Shown in pieces: positions 15,375 through 23,612 of a stretch of DNA of 64,000 nt. Each line of letters starts with the position of its first letter. Positions within the stretch are counted from its first letter, which is position 1. The stretch is taken from the NCBI GenBank assembly GCA_021806865.1, contig JAKAPU010000001.1, positions 17,264 through 81,263 on the forward strand. Direction: 5' to 3'. The position numbers and the translations under genes are program-made. Source of the stretch: an archaeon. Its GTDB lineage: Archaea; Thermoproteota; Nitrososphaeria; Nitrososphaerales; CADDZS01. Under the pieces are notes generated by a model, which did not search any database, was not told where the DNA came from, and was given only the letters and a program-made list of their open reading frames with translations.

Positions 15375-16184
15375 TTACAGCCTGAAATGAATTGATTCCG
15401 ACTGGGAAGCTTGTTGACCTGTAGAGCTGTTGACAACATAGAAGGTGACCAAGTAATCGCCAGGTGGAAGATTGTTCCCGAGCTGAATCGAGAGCCCCAT
15501 CTGGCGATTTGCACCTATCGTCAGAAGTGGAGTTCCAACCTGTTGAACACCATTGCTGCTCGAAAGTGTGACTTGCTCATAGACACTCAAGTTGGTGTTC
15601 AAGGTATTCGTGTAGCTGACGTTCAAATAGGGTTGCCCTTGCGAAAGGTATACCGACGGAGGGACATCGAGGACAAACGGGAAGATCTGATTCTGAGACG
15701 AAACCGATTGCGTCGTTTCAGTGACGTTTTGCGCTGAGGCTACGGAAGTGAAGGACGTGGTGCTAGAGGGCGTAGCAGATTCTGTAGTTTGAGAGGAATT
15801 TGCATAAAACAAAGTAGTGCCTCCCTGCGTCGAAACTATCAGGGGTTGAGTGATTGTGACAGTCGTAAGCCGTGTTGACTGAACGCTCACTGTGGGAAAA
15901 CTGGCAAATGTTGTCGTAGTTGGTGCCGGGTGTATGATGCTGTGCACTTCACTGTGAACCTGAGGAATGTACTTGTAGGTACCGTATCCAGAAAGGAGAA
16001 CAATCGAAACAACAATCAAGAGTACGATGACAAGCGAGCCTCTCGCCATTGCTCGTGTTGAAGCGTGCCTGCTACCTCGCCACTCGTTCATGCTTTCAAG
16101 CAGGGAATAGAAACCATTGATTATTATTGTTTGACCAACTCTTGAATGCATAGCAAAGCGCATGCAGCCCGACCTCACGCTCAA
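15375..16184 (-). CDS. Signal-anchored extracellular protein with Ser/Thr stalk
   Basis: A protein of up to 269 aa. One membrane helix (GSLVIVLLIVVSIVLLSGY) follows a basic cytoplasmic N-terminus; a Ser/Thr-rich stalk (about residues 85-165) comes next, and then a compact domain of about 105 residues with beta-rich pattern (FPFVLDVPPSVYLSQGQPYL, PPGDYLVTFYVVNSSTGQ). The topology is N-in, domain outside. The true start may be M32 (16091) or M46 (16049), as the first 30 residues are not conserved-looking. It has the same layout as the 61643-62269 protein. It diverges from the archaeosortase gene with about 100 bp between, so the two may share control. Confidence 0.7.
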   Translation of the reverse strand: MSVRSGCMRFAMHSRVGQTIIINGFYSLLESMNEWRGSRHASTRAMARGSLVIVLLIVVSIVLLSGYGTYKYIPQVHSEVHSIIHPAPTTTTFASFPTVSVQSTRLTTVTITQPLIVSTQGGTTLFYANSSQTTESATPSSTTSFTSVASAQNVTETTQSVSSQNQIFPFVLDVPPSVYLSQGQPYLNVSYTNTLNTNLSVYEQVTLSSSNGVQQVGTPLLTIGANRQMGLSIQLGNNLPPGDYLVTFYVVNSSTGQQASQSESIHFRL

Positions 16185-16286
16185 GAATCTGGAAGCTACC
16201 CTTTTCGAAATTGGCTCTGACAGTCTGGCAATAGTTTCCAGTTCCAGCGACTTCTTTCATGTCAAGTCCGTAATCTCTAAGTTTTT

Positions 16287-17186
16287 ATGCAGATTCTTGC
16301 TCTCTTTCGAGCGTCCTTTCACTTGCAAATTGCTCGCTCCAATGCCTTCGTTCTGGCTCTGGTAGCTTTCTACCTTGCTCCGATCGCTATCCCTAGAGTG
16401 GGAATAGATTATCCGTACTTTTTCATTATCAGTCTTGTGCTCTTTGCTTGGTTCATGATCAAGTGGCCGACCGTAAAGGCGATCGTTTCAAAGGGCAAAC
16501 CCTATGAAATAGCTCTCGGAGGCGTGATAATCGCAGTTGACTACGCGCAGAATCTTTACTTTGGATCTCGTTTAGGGCTTCTGGACATGATTTTCATATT
16601 CTCTGCCCTTGTCTTCGCTTTCTACGGGATAAGATCGTTCAAAATATTCTGGGTTCCCGCGATGTACGGCATTGTCTTGCTGGTCGGATATCAGCTCGAA
16701 GTTATCATACCAAATTTTGTGGCACTACAAGATTGGATGGCGCAAGTCATGGCTTCCTCAATGCGTCTCCTAGGAGTGACTGCGACAGTCGCGGGACATA
16801 TAGTTTACCTAAATGCGGGATCCACAATACTTGGTCTAGACGTTCAAGGCGACTGCACTGGAGTGCAGGGAATACTCGCATTTGGTCTGCTTTCGACTAT
16901 GGCCGTGCTGGATATCAAAGTGAAAATGTCCAAATTGATTCCGCTGTTTGTCATAGGTTTCGTAGGAGCTTTCTTGATCAACATTGTGAGGCTGTTCGGA
17001 GTCTTCCTATCGTTTGAGTACCTAGGAGCTGCGATAGGAACACAGGTGCACGTTTACCTGGGATACCTGCTCTTCATTGCTTGGGTGATGGTGTTTTGGA
17101 GCATATCTTTTAGGTACTTGATGCCCACACCGCAACAAATGCCGAGCACTGCTGCGGTATCTTCGTCTGTGAAACCGTTAAAATAA
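16287..17186 (+). CDS. Archaeosortase/exosortase-family transpeptidase
   Basis: A 299-aa membrane protein with about eight helices. The catalytic triad of the family is visible: C190 in LDVQGDCTGVQGILAF, R235 in FLINIVRLFGVFLSF and H255 in IGTQVHVYLGYLLF. Archaeosortases cleave C-terminal PGF/PEFG-type tails of secreted proteins and transfer them to a lipid anchor. The window holds three intact genes and at least four relics with such tails, the obvious substrates. The short cytoplasmic C-terminus (TPQQMPSTAAVSSS) is polar. The ATG at 16287 gives a family-length protein. No copy of the CTERM promoter element precedes it. Confidence 0.9.
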   Translation: MQILALFRASFHLQIARSNAFVLALVAFYLAPIAIPRVGIDYPYFFIISLVLFAWFMIKWPTVKAIVSKGKPYEIALGGVIIAVDYAQNLYFGSRLGLLDMIFIFSALVFAFYGIRSFKIFWVPAMYGIVLLVGYQLEVIIPNFVALQDWMAQVMASSMRLLGVTATVAGHIVYLNAGSTILGLDVQGDCTGVQGILAFGLLSTMAVLDIKVKMSKLIPLFVIGFVGAFLINIVRLFGVFLSFEYLGAAIGTQVHVYLGYLLFIAWVMVFWSISFRYLMPTPQQMPSTAAVSSSVKPLK

Positions 17187-17224
17187 TCTTTCTGAGTCGG
17201 GCCTGTGAAGGTGACTTCGAATAG

Positions 17225-17362
17225 TCACTTCGAAAGACCGTGAATCGTCTTGATGTGGACGATGTAGTCTTCCTCGTCCTCCTCGGAAAGATCGTCAAAC
17301 CCCAGAGTCTTTTCAATAAAATTGCAGAATCTGCACGAATACTTCTCTTCCAGAGATAGCAA
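17225..17362 (-). CDS. 45-aa C2H2 zinc-finger protein
   Basis: A short minus-strand ORF starting at TTG 17362, with GGGAG placed 7 nt upstream. It encodes YSCRFCNFIEK then, about 20 residues on, YIVHIKTIHGL: a C-x2-C ... H-x4-H finger with a long acidic linker (DDLSEEDEED). The same pattern and wording recur in the 22532-22762 protein (VCSFCKF ... YLRHLRMMHGF), which is the main reason to believe this gene is real. Small archaeal C2H2 proteins are often DNA- or RNA-binding. A longer reading frame on the same strand (17110-17475) is its shadow. Confidence 0.5.
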   Translation of the reverse strand: MLSLEEKYSCRFCNFIEKTLGFDDLSEEDEEDYIVHIKTIHGLSK

Positions 17363-17738
17363 ATCGGATACTCCCTTAGTCTGCGACTGTAACTAGTAAC
17401 GCCCTTCAGAATCATATTTGTTATGAAGCTCTGGTACGTACGAGTGTACCATGCAACAGTGAAACGACGAGACACTTCCCTGACTAGACTCTATGGAGAG
17501 AAACTGTGGATTCCCAATGTCCAATCTTCCGCACTACGAATTTTGCCAATCAGATATCTCGGAATCTGATGCATCGAATCTCGCAATAAATTTCAAAAAG
17601 CAAAGCAGGATTGGTCTATTCAGATAGTCATGGAACAGAATTACAAGCACATAAGAACAAGCATTGGCATTAATCTATTCGCAAACTAAACGCAATGACT
17701 TGCGAGAACCGCGTGGCATTCGAGTAAGTTGAGGGAAA

Positions 17739-17900
17739 ATGTCAAAGCAAAGTCACATTGGGAATGCGTGTCCTCTCTGCAACGGAACGACTCGCCATGC
17801 TAGAGCTTGTCCCAATAATCCGTTCAACAATCATAAGCAAGGATTTGTCAAGAAGGATATCCCTCCGACCAGAAAAAGAGCTCGAAGACGAGAAGGGTAG
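17739..17900 (+). CDS. 53-aa zinc-knuckle-like protein
   Basis: An ATG at 17739 with TTGAGGG just upstream opens a 53-aa frame. It carries CPLCNGTTRHARACP, C-x2-C-x5-H-x3-C, close to the retroviral zinc-knuckle spacing (C-x2-C-x4-H-x4-C) and of the same overall length. The C-terminus is strongly basic (TRKRARRREG). These traits suggest a small nucleic-acid-binding protein. It converges on the deacetylase gene 47 bp away. It is below common gene-calling length, so confidence is moderate. Confidence 0.5.
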   Translation: MSKQSHIGNACPLCNGTTRHARACPNNPFNNHKQGFVKKDIPPTRKRARRREG

Positions 17901-17947
17901 ATAAAGTCGAACTCAAATAACTTGCTTTTCTCTGGTATCTTCTGTAT

Positions 17948-18847
17948 TCAAGTGGTTTGATCATTCTTTTTAATGAAAGACGCAAGATCTCCCAATGTGC
18001 ACACAGCCAAGATTCCCTCATCCCTCTTCTTTTGGATGTATGAGAATAGCGGATCGATTGTACGCTTTACAAATTTTCCACTAGCATCATTTTCAAAGAC
18101 CACGCTCCAAGGATGCATCCAAAGGTGGAACATGGAATTCCAAGAAATGCAAACGTCGAGGTACTTTCTCATCAACCACTCTGCTCCGTATGATTTCTCG
18201 TCCACATAGTATGTAGGCGCGATGTTGACAAGGCCACAGTTTTCTTTGGGGTTTCCTATCGATCTCTTCTGATCTCTGTAGGCGATGAAACCCAGTTTAC
18301 TCAAGTCTTCAAAATGACCCATCCTGTTCCAAGGAAAGATAAAGGTCTTAGGGCGCTCCTTGAGTTTCAGTATTTCGAGACACTTGTCAACTTCAGCGTG
18401 CAGTTCTTCCTCCGTACAAGCTGAGACGTCAGCGTGGGAATACGTATGTACTCCTATTTCCTGCAGTTGTTTCGATTCCAAAATTCGGTTGTAGCTTGGG
18501 TAGTCTTCTTCAGCGGTACGTCCGCAAATCGCCCAAGTCATTGGAATGCCATACTTTTCGCTAACCGAGAGCATGTCTCTTGTTCCAGCGCGATTTTTTT
18601 CGAGTTGACCCGGTTTCACTTCTGGCAACCATTTTTTATCGGAGAACCCTTGCGATCTTGTAAAATGATCAAAATCCAAAGAAATGACGCATGCCGCTCT
18701 AGCTTCCCCCGGATACGAAAGGGAAGCCTTGGGTGGATCTAATCCTATTTTCAGCGGACTCAAAAGAGCTCGGCTTAGACTTTCGGATGCGATTACGTTC
18801 CTGCGCTTGGCCGCGGCTAGAACCATAGATTTCAAAAATCTCTTCAA
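17948..18847 (-). CDS. Polysaccharide deacetylase (NodB family)
   Basis: A 299-aa protein whose central part has the NodB homology motifs in order: CVISLDFDHF (metal-binding Asp pair), EIGVHTYSHADVS (H-x-x-x-H), and KTFIFPWNRMGH (arginine-region motif). The C-terminal MFHLWMHPWSVV supplies the last His. The family removes N- or O-acetyl groups from polysaccharides with a divalent metal. No signal peptide is clear, so a cytoplasmic, lipid-linked or nucleotide-sugar substrate is possible. It stands alone between the tiny zinc-knuckle gene and a PEFP-CTERM gene. Confidence 0.85.
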   Translation of the reverse strand: MKRFLKSMVLAAAKRRNVIASESLSRALLSPLKIGLDPPKASLSYPGEARAACVISLDFDHFTRSQGFSDKKWLPEVKPGQLEKNRAGTRDMLSVSEKYGIPMTWAICGRTAEEDYPSYNRILESKQLQEIGVHTYSHADVSACTEEELHAEVDKCLEILKLKERPKTFIFPWNRMGHFEDLSKLGFIAYRDQKRSIGNPKENCGLVNIAPTYYVDEKSYGAEWLMRKYLDVCISWNSMFHLWMHPWSVVFENDASGKFVKRTIDPLFSYIQKKRDEGILAVCTLGDLASFIKKNDQTT

Positions 18848-19074
18848 AACATGAATTCAACTGCCTTCGCGCAGCAAAATCAGAAAATGATTGGCGTTTG
18901 GCACGTTAGGCTCTCCGTGTTGAGATTTATGGATTTAATCGCAAAATACTCGTTTCATTGTCATCTTCTTGCTCGTTTCTTGAGTGGGGGAAGCACTTCT
19001 TGCACGGAGTTTGAAGATTTACAATTCCCGCTGTGTGTCTTTCAGCTAATTCTCCGAAATTGGCAAACTAGTAC

Positions 19075-19126
19075 GTGAATTTCAAATTCACATTTGTGAG
19101 TTTCGCCTTCGCACGGGCTAAATATG
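19075..19126 (+). promoter_or_regulatory. CTERM-type promoter element, copy B
   Basis: Dyad GTGAATTTCAAATTCAC at 19075-19091, third half-site GTGAGTTT at 19096-19103, TATA box CTAAATAT at 19118-19125 beginning 43 bp after the dyad starts. It drives the PEFP-CTERM gene at 19160. The remaining part of the 312-bp gap (18848-19074) shows no gene. Confidence 0.8.
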
Positions 19127-19159
19127 TCGCTTCTGTAAACTCGGTATAGAGGTAATTCC

Positions 19160-19780
19160 TTGTCCACAAAGGCACTGATATTTCCAGCGATACTTGTTCT
19201 GTTTGTTACGCTCGGGCTTCCGTTGCTTGGAGTGTCTGTAGTGAACGCAACTAGTGGAACAGGGACGCTGTACATGTACTCAGATAGCGGTTGTTCGACA
19301 CTTCTCCCACAAGTGGCGACTGGGAACGAGGGTTACATTCTGCCTTCGACAGGTACGACAGTTTACGTTCAAGTGAAAGGAATCACTGAATCAGGAATAA
19401 CTGTGATAGATTTGCAGTACGGTGGATATACCGAACAACTTTCAACGACTGTTACCAGTGGTAGCACAGGTTGCGAACCATGGGTAGTGGGAACCTTTGG
19501 CATCAGCACGAGTGTCCAGATTGCTTGTGGGCAAACAGGAATTGTATTCTACGGTAATTCCACCCGCTCGAACTTGTACCAGACTAACAGCAATGGCGGA
19601 GTTGACGGCGGTCACTTTTATGGTCCAGGCACGAACTCTGATGGAACATGCCCTACAGGAGTGCCACAGTTTCCGCTTGCCGGCGCTCTCGGATTTGCTA
19701 TGGTCTTCGCTATCGCAGTGCCAGTTCTCATTGCGATGAGACACTGGCGCACTCCGATACAGGCCGCTCGCAAGTATTAG
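19160..19780 (+). CDS. PEFP/PQFP-CTERM secreted surface protein
   Basis: A 206-aa protein: signal peptide at the N-terminus (ALIFPAILVLFVTLGLPLLG), an extracellular domain with a few cysteines (C45, C103, C119 region), and the tail VPQFPLAGALGFAMVFAIAV then MRHWR with basic residues. The motif is PQFP instead of PEFG, so it is a variant sorting tail. The start is TTG with a GAGGT-like site about 8 nt before it, which fits a short leader rather than leaderless mRNA. Its tail resembles the relic at 30146-30283 (VLIAMRHWR against VLLGLRHWK), so these two had a common ancestor. Confidence 0.8.
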   Translation: MSTKALIFPAILVLFVTLGLPLLGVSVVNATSGTGTLYMYSDSGCSTLLPQVATGNEGYILPSTGTTVYVQVKGITESGITVIDLQYGGYTEQLSTTVTSGSTGCEPWVVGTFGISTSVQIACGQTGIVFYGNSTRSNLYQTNSNGGVDGGHFYGPGTNSDGTCPTGVPQFPLAGALGFAMVFAIAVPVLIAMRHWRTPIQAARKY

Positions 19781-19885
19781 GTCAGTTAATCCTCTATGCG
19801 CCTTTGAAGCGCAGAGGAAATGTTCCGAAAACGGCAAAAATCGTATTATACCATTGGCTAGAAGTGCTATTCAAGCGCTGCTACA

Positions 19886-20827
19886 TTGGATATTAAAGAC
19901 CAAAGGATACTCGTAACCGGCGGCCTGGGCTTTATTGGCTCTCATCTTGTCGAAAAGCTCCTCGATTACGGCTGCTCGGTCACGGCCTACGACAAGTATG
20001 ACGATTTCTACCCCGGAAAGGAAGAGAACGCAAAGATTCTCCTTCAAAACAAGGAATTCAAGATCATTCATGGAGATATTCTGGATGAGTCGCTTCTCAA
20101 ATCGGCAGTAAAGAACTCGGATTTGATTTTCCACCTTGCCGCGCAAGCGGGGGTGCGCTACTGCAACCAGCTTCCCTTGAAAGCAAACAAAGTCAATGTC
20201 ATAGGCACACTGAACGTTCTGCTTGCAGCAAAGGAGGCAGGAGTCAAGAAGATCGTGTATGCTTCCTCGTCCTCAATCTACGGCGACCCTGTGTATCTGC
20301 CGATGGACGAAAAGCATCCAACTAATCCAAACTCGCCCTACGGCGTCTCCAAATTGGCGGGAGAGCAATATTGCAAAGTATTCACAAAGGTGTATGGGAT
20401 GAATATTTCTTCATTGCGATACTTTTCTGTTTACGGACCAAGAGGCAGGCCTGACCAAGTGATCTATGCTTTCGCCGACAAAATTCGCAAGGGTGAGCAG
20501 CCTGTAATTTTCGGAGATGGCGAGCAGACACGGGATTTCACTTACATTTCTGACGTGGTTGACGGAACCGTGCTTGCGATGGAGAAGGACACTCCAGGAG
20601 AAGCATACAACATCGGGCACGGTTCGAGGATTACGATGAACGAACTCTTGAAGAAAGTATGCTCTCACATGGGCAAGTCTGTTCAAGCACTTTACACAGA
20701 GAAAGCAAAAGGAGATTTCCCCGATACTGAGGCAAACCACGACAAGGCAAAGAACCTGTTGGGTTGGAATCCGAAGGTTACGCTGGACGAAGGTTTGAAG
20801 CAGTTCTTCGAGTGGTTCAAATTTTAA
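19886..20827 (+). CDS. NAD-dependent sugar-nucleotide epimerase/dehydratase
   Basis: A 313-aa extended short-chain dehydrogenase. The NAD-binding motif GGLGFIGSHL is at residues 12-21. The catalytic YGVSKLAGEQY gives Y-x-x-x-K with the serine of YASSSSIYGD ahead of it, and FGDGEQTRDFTYISDVV is the substrate-binding signature. The nearest families are UDP-glucuronate 4-epimerase and UDP-glucose 4-epimerase. The start is TTG. It is followed 44 bp later by a GT4 gene on the same strand, so the pair probably makes and uses one sugar of the surface glycan. UDP-glucuronate from the upstream operon would be a natural substrate, by inference. Confidence 0.88.
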   Translation: MDIKDQRILVTGGLGFIGSHLVEKLLDYGCSVTAYDKYDDFYPGKEENAKILLQNKEFKIIHGDILDESLLKSAVKNSDLIFHLAAQAGVRYCNQLPLKANKVNVIGTLNVLLAAKEAGVKKIVYASSSSIYGDPVYLPMDEKHPTNPNSPYGVSKLAGEQYCKVFTKVYGMNISSLRYFSVYGPRGRPDQVIYAFADKIRKGEQPVIFGDGEQTRDFTYISDVVDGTVLAMEKDTPGEAYNIGHGSRITMNELLKKVCSHMGKSVQALYTEKAKGDFPDTEANHDKAKNLLGWNPKVTLDEGLKQFFEWFKF

Positions 20828-20871
20828 GAGACCCAACGCTGATTCAGTCGTAAAAAGTTCTGGTGCGTAAT

Positions 20872-22026
20872 GTGAAGATAGCTCAGGTGAACGTGTACTA
20901 CGATCCGTTCTTCGTTGGAGGAGCGGAGTGGTACGTATACAACATCTCAAGGCGACTTGCAAAGATGGGACACGAAGTGCACGTTTTCACTGCAAGAAAA
21001 TATCAGGGCAAGGATGCGCCTGAGAGAGAGGATCTCGAGGGAGTCATCGTACACCGCTTCCCGTTCAAATTGGATCTGTCTTATCGCTTGAAGATCTGGA
21101 ACGGCCTAGCCGACGCGATTGCTTTAGACAAGTTTGACATTATTCATACGTACGACTATGCGCAATCGCACACGAATTCTGCACTAAGAGCTGCAAAGAA
21201 AACTGGCACGCCTGTTGCGCTTACGGTGTTTGACATCCATACGATGATCCCGCGTCCGTTCTACAAACAGATGTGGATCAAACTGTTTGAGGCATTCTCT
21301 GCGAAGAAAGTGCTACTTTCCGCAAACAAGTTACTTGTTCGCGCGCCTACCCTGATCGGATCGTTACAGGAAATCGGAGTGCCTCTTGAGAAGATAATAG
21401 TGACGCCCTCTGGGATAAATGAGGATTCGCTCAAGGAGTTCGACGGGAGGAAATTCCTTTCGGAGCACGTCATCACTGGCTCTCCGGTGATACTGTTCTT
21501 AGGGCGTTTGAACCCACTGAAGGGACCGCAGCACATACTGAACATCGCTCCAGATATTGTGAAGCAGTTTCCTGACGCCGCTTTTGTCTTTGTTGGTCCG
21601 GATCAATCTGGATATTCCAACGAACTCAATAAGATGGCAAAGGATCGAAAGATCAAGGCGTACTTTACAGGTCCAATCTACGACTTACAAAAGAAGATGC
21701 AGGCCTATGCTTCCTGCGATCTCTTCGTCCTTCCGACGACTTACGAGGGCACGAGCCAGGCAATATTTGAGGCAATGTCACAAGCAAGGCCAATAGTCTC
21801 AACCAGTGTTGGCGGGATCCCGTCGCAGATCAAGTCAGGCAGAGAGGGACTGCTCGTCGAATATGGAGATGAGTCGGCGTTGAGAGAGGCAGCCCTGGAC
21901 TTGCTTACAAACAGGAAAAAGGCTGAGGCGCTCGGCCAGGCGGCTAGGGAGAAGGTCAAGTCGTTCACTTACCCCGTCCTCGCGTCGAGACTCGAAGAAA
22001 TCTACGAAAACCTTGTCCAGAAGTAA
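20872..22026 (+). CDS. GT4-family glycosyltransferase
   Basis: A GT-B enzyme of about 384 aa. It begins KIAQVNVYYDPFFVGGAEWY (acceptor loop with GG) and has VILFLGRLNPLKGPQHIL, FVFVGPDQSGY and the donor motif EGTSQAIFEAMSQARPIVST with GGIPSQI. The frame is open from a GTG at 20863, but the GTG at 20872 starts exactly at the family N-terminus and I prefer it. It lies downstream of the epimerase gene in a likely two-gene operon. It is predicted to add a hexose or uronic acid to a lipid-linked glycan. Confidence 0.87.
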   Translation: MKIAQVNVYYDPFFVGGAEWYVYNISRRLAKMGHEVHVFTARKYQGKDAPEREDLEGVIVHRFPFKLDLSYRLKIWNGLADAIALDKFDIIHTYDYAQSHTNSALRAAKKTGTPVALTVFDIHTMIPRPFYKQMWIKLFEAFSAKKVLLSANKLLVRAPTLIGSLQEIGVPLEKIIVTPSGINEDSLKEFDGRKFLSEHVITGSPVILFLGRLNPLKGPQHILNIAPDIVKQFPDAAFVFVGPDQSGYSNELNKMAKDRKIKAYFTGPIYDLQKKMQAYASCDLFVLPTTYEGTSQAIFEAMSQARPIVSTSVGGIPSQIKSGREGLLVEYGDESALREAALDLLTNRKKAEALGQAAREKVKSFTYPVLASRLEEIYENLVQK

Positions 22027-22046
22027 ACTCCATCGGTTTTCGATAC

Positions 22047-22096
22047 GTGAATTTGAAATTCACACCCGTGAATCTTAACCTCACAACGGATATAGT
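22047..22096 (+). promoter_or_regulatory. CTERM-type promoter element, copy C
   Basis: Dyad GTGAATTTGAAATTCAC at 22047-22063. The third half-site GTGAATCT at 22068-22075 begins a second weak dyad ending CCTCAC at 22084. TATA box ATATAG at 22090-22095 starts 43 bp after the first dyad. It precedes the 103-aa gene at 22126, which has no sorting tail. Confidence 0.75.
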
Positions 22097-22125
22097 TCGT
22101 TTATCAATTCTATAACTTCAGGGAA

Positions 22126-22437
22126 ATGGCACAGTTCACGGAGCGCGTCAAGGTAAGTGGTCAGACAGCCGTCCGCAAATTTACCTACCTGAAGGGGAGT
22201 CAAAAGACTCCGTGGGCTGCCGCTTTCCCGCATAGCCCACCTTTGGGTTACTGGCAGGCTTTTGGGAGGCGCTGCGCACAGATTGGTCAGGATGGTTTTG
22301 TCGACGAAGAAACCGCGAGGAGGGTGTGGTTGAGCATCCTGAAGGACTATGAAGAATACACAAAGCTCGGCATGTGGATCCCCGATGACGCCTTAGAGGA
22401 GCACAGAAAGGTCGCCCAGGCCCTCGGCTGGCTCTAA
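22126..22437 (+). CDS. Hypothetical 103-aa protein under the CTERM-type promoter
   Basis: A soluble 103-aa protein with no signal peptide and no membrane helix; it is rich in Trp and basic residues, with WLSILKDYEEYTKLGMWIPD near the end. I do not recognise the family. Its ATG lies 79 bp after the start of promoter copy C, so it should be expressed with the sorted surface proteins even though it stays in the cytoplasm. It could be a regulator or a helper of the sorted proteins. A zinc-finger gene follows about 95 bp later with its own TATA box. Confidence 0.6.
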   Translation: MAQFTERVKVSGQTAVRKFTYLKGSQKTPWAAAFPHSPPLGYWQAFGRRCAQIGQDGFVDEETARRVWLSILKDYEEYTKLGMWIPDDALEEHRKVAQALGWL

Positions 22438-22531
22438 TTTTCACTTTAGAGCAACCTCTATGTTGACCTAAATTGGCATCTTCAGGCCAAAGAGGATATA
22501 TACTGGCCTGCATTTTGAGCATTTGCCAATA

Positions 22532-22762
22532 ATGGAGAATTTTCTTGGTAACCCGGCTTGGGCGCCAGAATTTCCCTGTGCATTGGCAAGGAAAAGAGCA
22601 GGAATGAAAGCCCGAGTTACAACGAAGAAACCCAGCAAAGGTGTACGTGTGTGCTCATTCTGCAAGTTCGTGCGCGAATACTTGAAGCGTGATACTCTCG
22701 GGGTAGTAGATGAGACGAAGTACCTTCGTCACCTGAGGATGATGCACGGCTTTGAGCCTTAA
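22532..22762 (+). CDS. 76-aa C2H2 zinc-finger protein
   Basis: The protein has a basic N-terminal half (ARKRAGMKARVTTKKPSKG) followed by one finger: VCSFCKFVREYLKRDTLG then YLRHLRMMHGFEP at the C-terminus, C-x2-C ... H-x4-H with a linker of about 20 residues. It is paralogous to the 45-aa ORF at 17225-17362. A TATA box GATATATACT near 22494 suggests a near-leaderless start at the ATG 22532; a TTG at 22523 in frame is the alternative. A DNA-binding role is likely. Its place just after a CTERM-type promoter unit makes it a candidate regulator, which is speculation. Confidence 0.65.
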   Translation: MENFLGNPAWAPEFPCALARKRAGMKARVTTKKPSKGVRVCSFCKFVREYLKRDTLGVVDETKYLRHLRMMHGFEP

Positions 22763-22854
22763 TCGCTCATCGCTTCTTGTGCTGCTCGAGAGGATGCATT
22801 CCCACACCGAGCTTTTTCTAACTTCATAGTGACGAATTGTCCTTGAAGTAGAAG

Positions 22855-23217
22855 TCACTTTGCTTGCGGCAAAAATCTCACTTTGATCAAAGGCTCAAAT
22901 TTTTCAAAGTCTCTATCCAGCGTCAACAGAGTTTCTCCCTTTGTACGTGCTGTTGCCGCAATCAGTGCGTCAGCCTCGGATACTGCTTTGCCTCTTTTCT
23001 TTAATTCGAAATACATCTCAACATAAGAACTTGCAACTGCTTCGTCGACATCTAGAATATCAAATGTCTCTTCGATCAAGATCTTCGATCTCTTTCGCTT
23101 TTGTTCATTCTCTATCGCTCGCAATACTTCTATCAATGTGATGACGGATATAGAGCCTTCTTCAAATTCATTGCCGTTTCTTATCATTTGAATGAGAGCT
23201 GAAGTATCAATTATCAA
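22855..23217 (-). CDS. vapC: PIN-domain ribonuclease toxin (VapC)
   Basis: A 120-aa VapC of usual length. The acidic active-site residues are D4 (MIIDTSAL), E30 (SVITLIEVLRA), D83 (SEADALIAATA) and D101/D103 (LLTLDRDFEKF). It should cleave tRNA or rRNA when released from its antitoxin. Its start overlaps the antitoxin stop by 4 nt. It converges on the zinc-finger gene 92 bp away. Confidence 0.9.
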   Translation of the reverse strand: MIIDTSALIQMIRNGNEFEEGSISVITLIEVLRAIENEQKRKRSKILIEETFDILDVDEAVASSYVEMYFELKKRGKAVSEADALIAATARTKGETLLTLDRDFEKFEPLIKVRFLPQAK

Positions 23218-23450
23218 GTAAATCGAAGTCCCTTTCGGAACTTTTTTGAAGTAGCTATGATTCTGTTCAGATCTTCGTCGTCAAGCAATGCCCTTAACTT
23301 GGATAGGGAATCCTTTCCCTCTCTACCTCTCTTTTCGAGATAGAGCTCTTCGAGCAAAGAGTTCCAGTCTTTCTTCCCCTTGATGGATTTCAACCGGGAT
23401 TTTGTGCTCTTGCGTATGGTGATGGTAGTCGTTTCCTCGCTGTTCATCAT
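23214..23450 (-). CDS. vapB: VapB antitoxin, ribbon-helix-helix type
   Basis: A protein of about 78 aa. ETTTITIRKSTKSRLKSIKG forms the short DNA-binding strand and first helix of a MetJ/Arc-like fold, and the charged C-terminus binds the toxin. The frame is open from a TTG at 23471, but that codon lies inside the operator palindrome; ATG at 23450 (or 23447) is 20-odd bp past the TATA box and fits a leaderless start. Its stop overlaps the toxin start by 4 nt. It probably represses itself through the 18-bp palindrome next to the TATA box. Confidence 0.8.
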   Translation of the reverse strand: MMNSEETTTITIRKSTKSRLKSIKGKKDWNSLLEELYLEKRGREGKDSLSKLRALLDDEDLNRIIATSKKFRKGLRFT

Positions 23451-23455
23451 TATGC

Positions 23456-23479
23456 AATTGTCAATTGACAATTATAAGT
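23456..23479 (-). promoter_or_regulatory. Operator palindrome and TATA box of the second vapBC
   Basis: A perfect 18-bp palindrome AATTGTCAATTGACAATT spans 23456-23473. On the minus strand the TATA-like CTTATAAT lies next to it, upstream and partly overlapping, and the vapB ATG (23450) begins 5 bp after it. A dimer bound here would cover the site of transcription initiation, the usual position of an autorepressor operator. Confidence 0.6.
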
Positions 23480-23612
23480 CTGACGAACGTTTCGTACCTG
23501 ATATGGACTGTCAAGCTTTGCACTTCAAGACGACTTCATGAATCCTCATTGTTTGTTTTTTTGGAGAGCGTAGAGCTGATAGTGAAATTCTTGAGTTTTT
23601 GCTGTACTGAGA

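Noticed and set aside
17110..17475. A 121-codon frame on the minus strand
   Set aside because: It overlaps the archaeosortase end and reads the zinc-finger ORF in a wrong frame; Arg/Ser-rich sequence with no family features.
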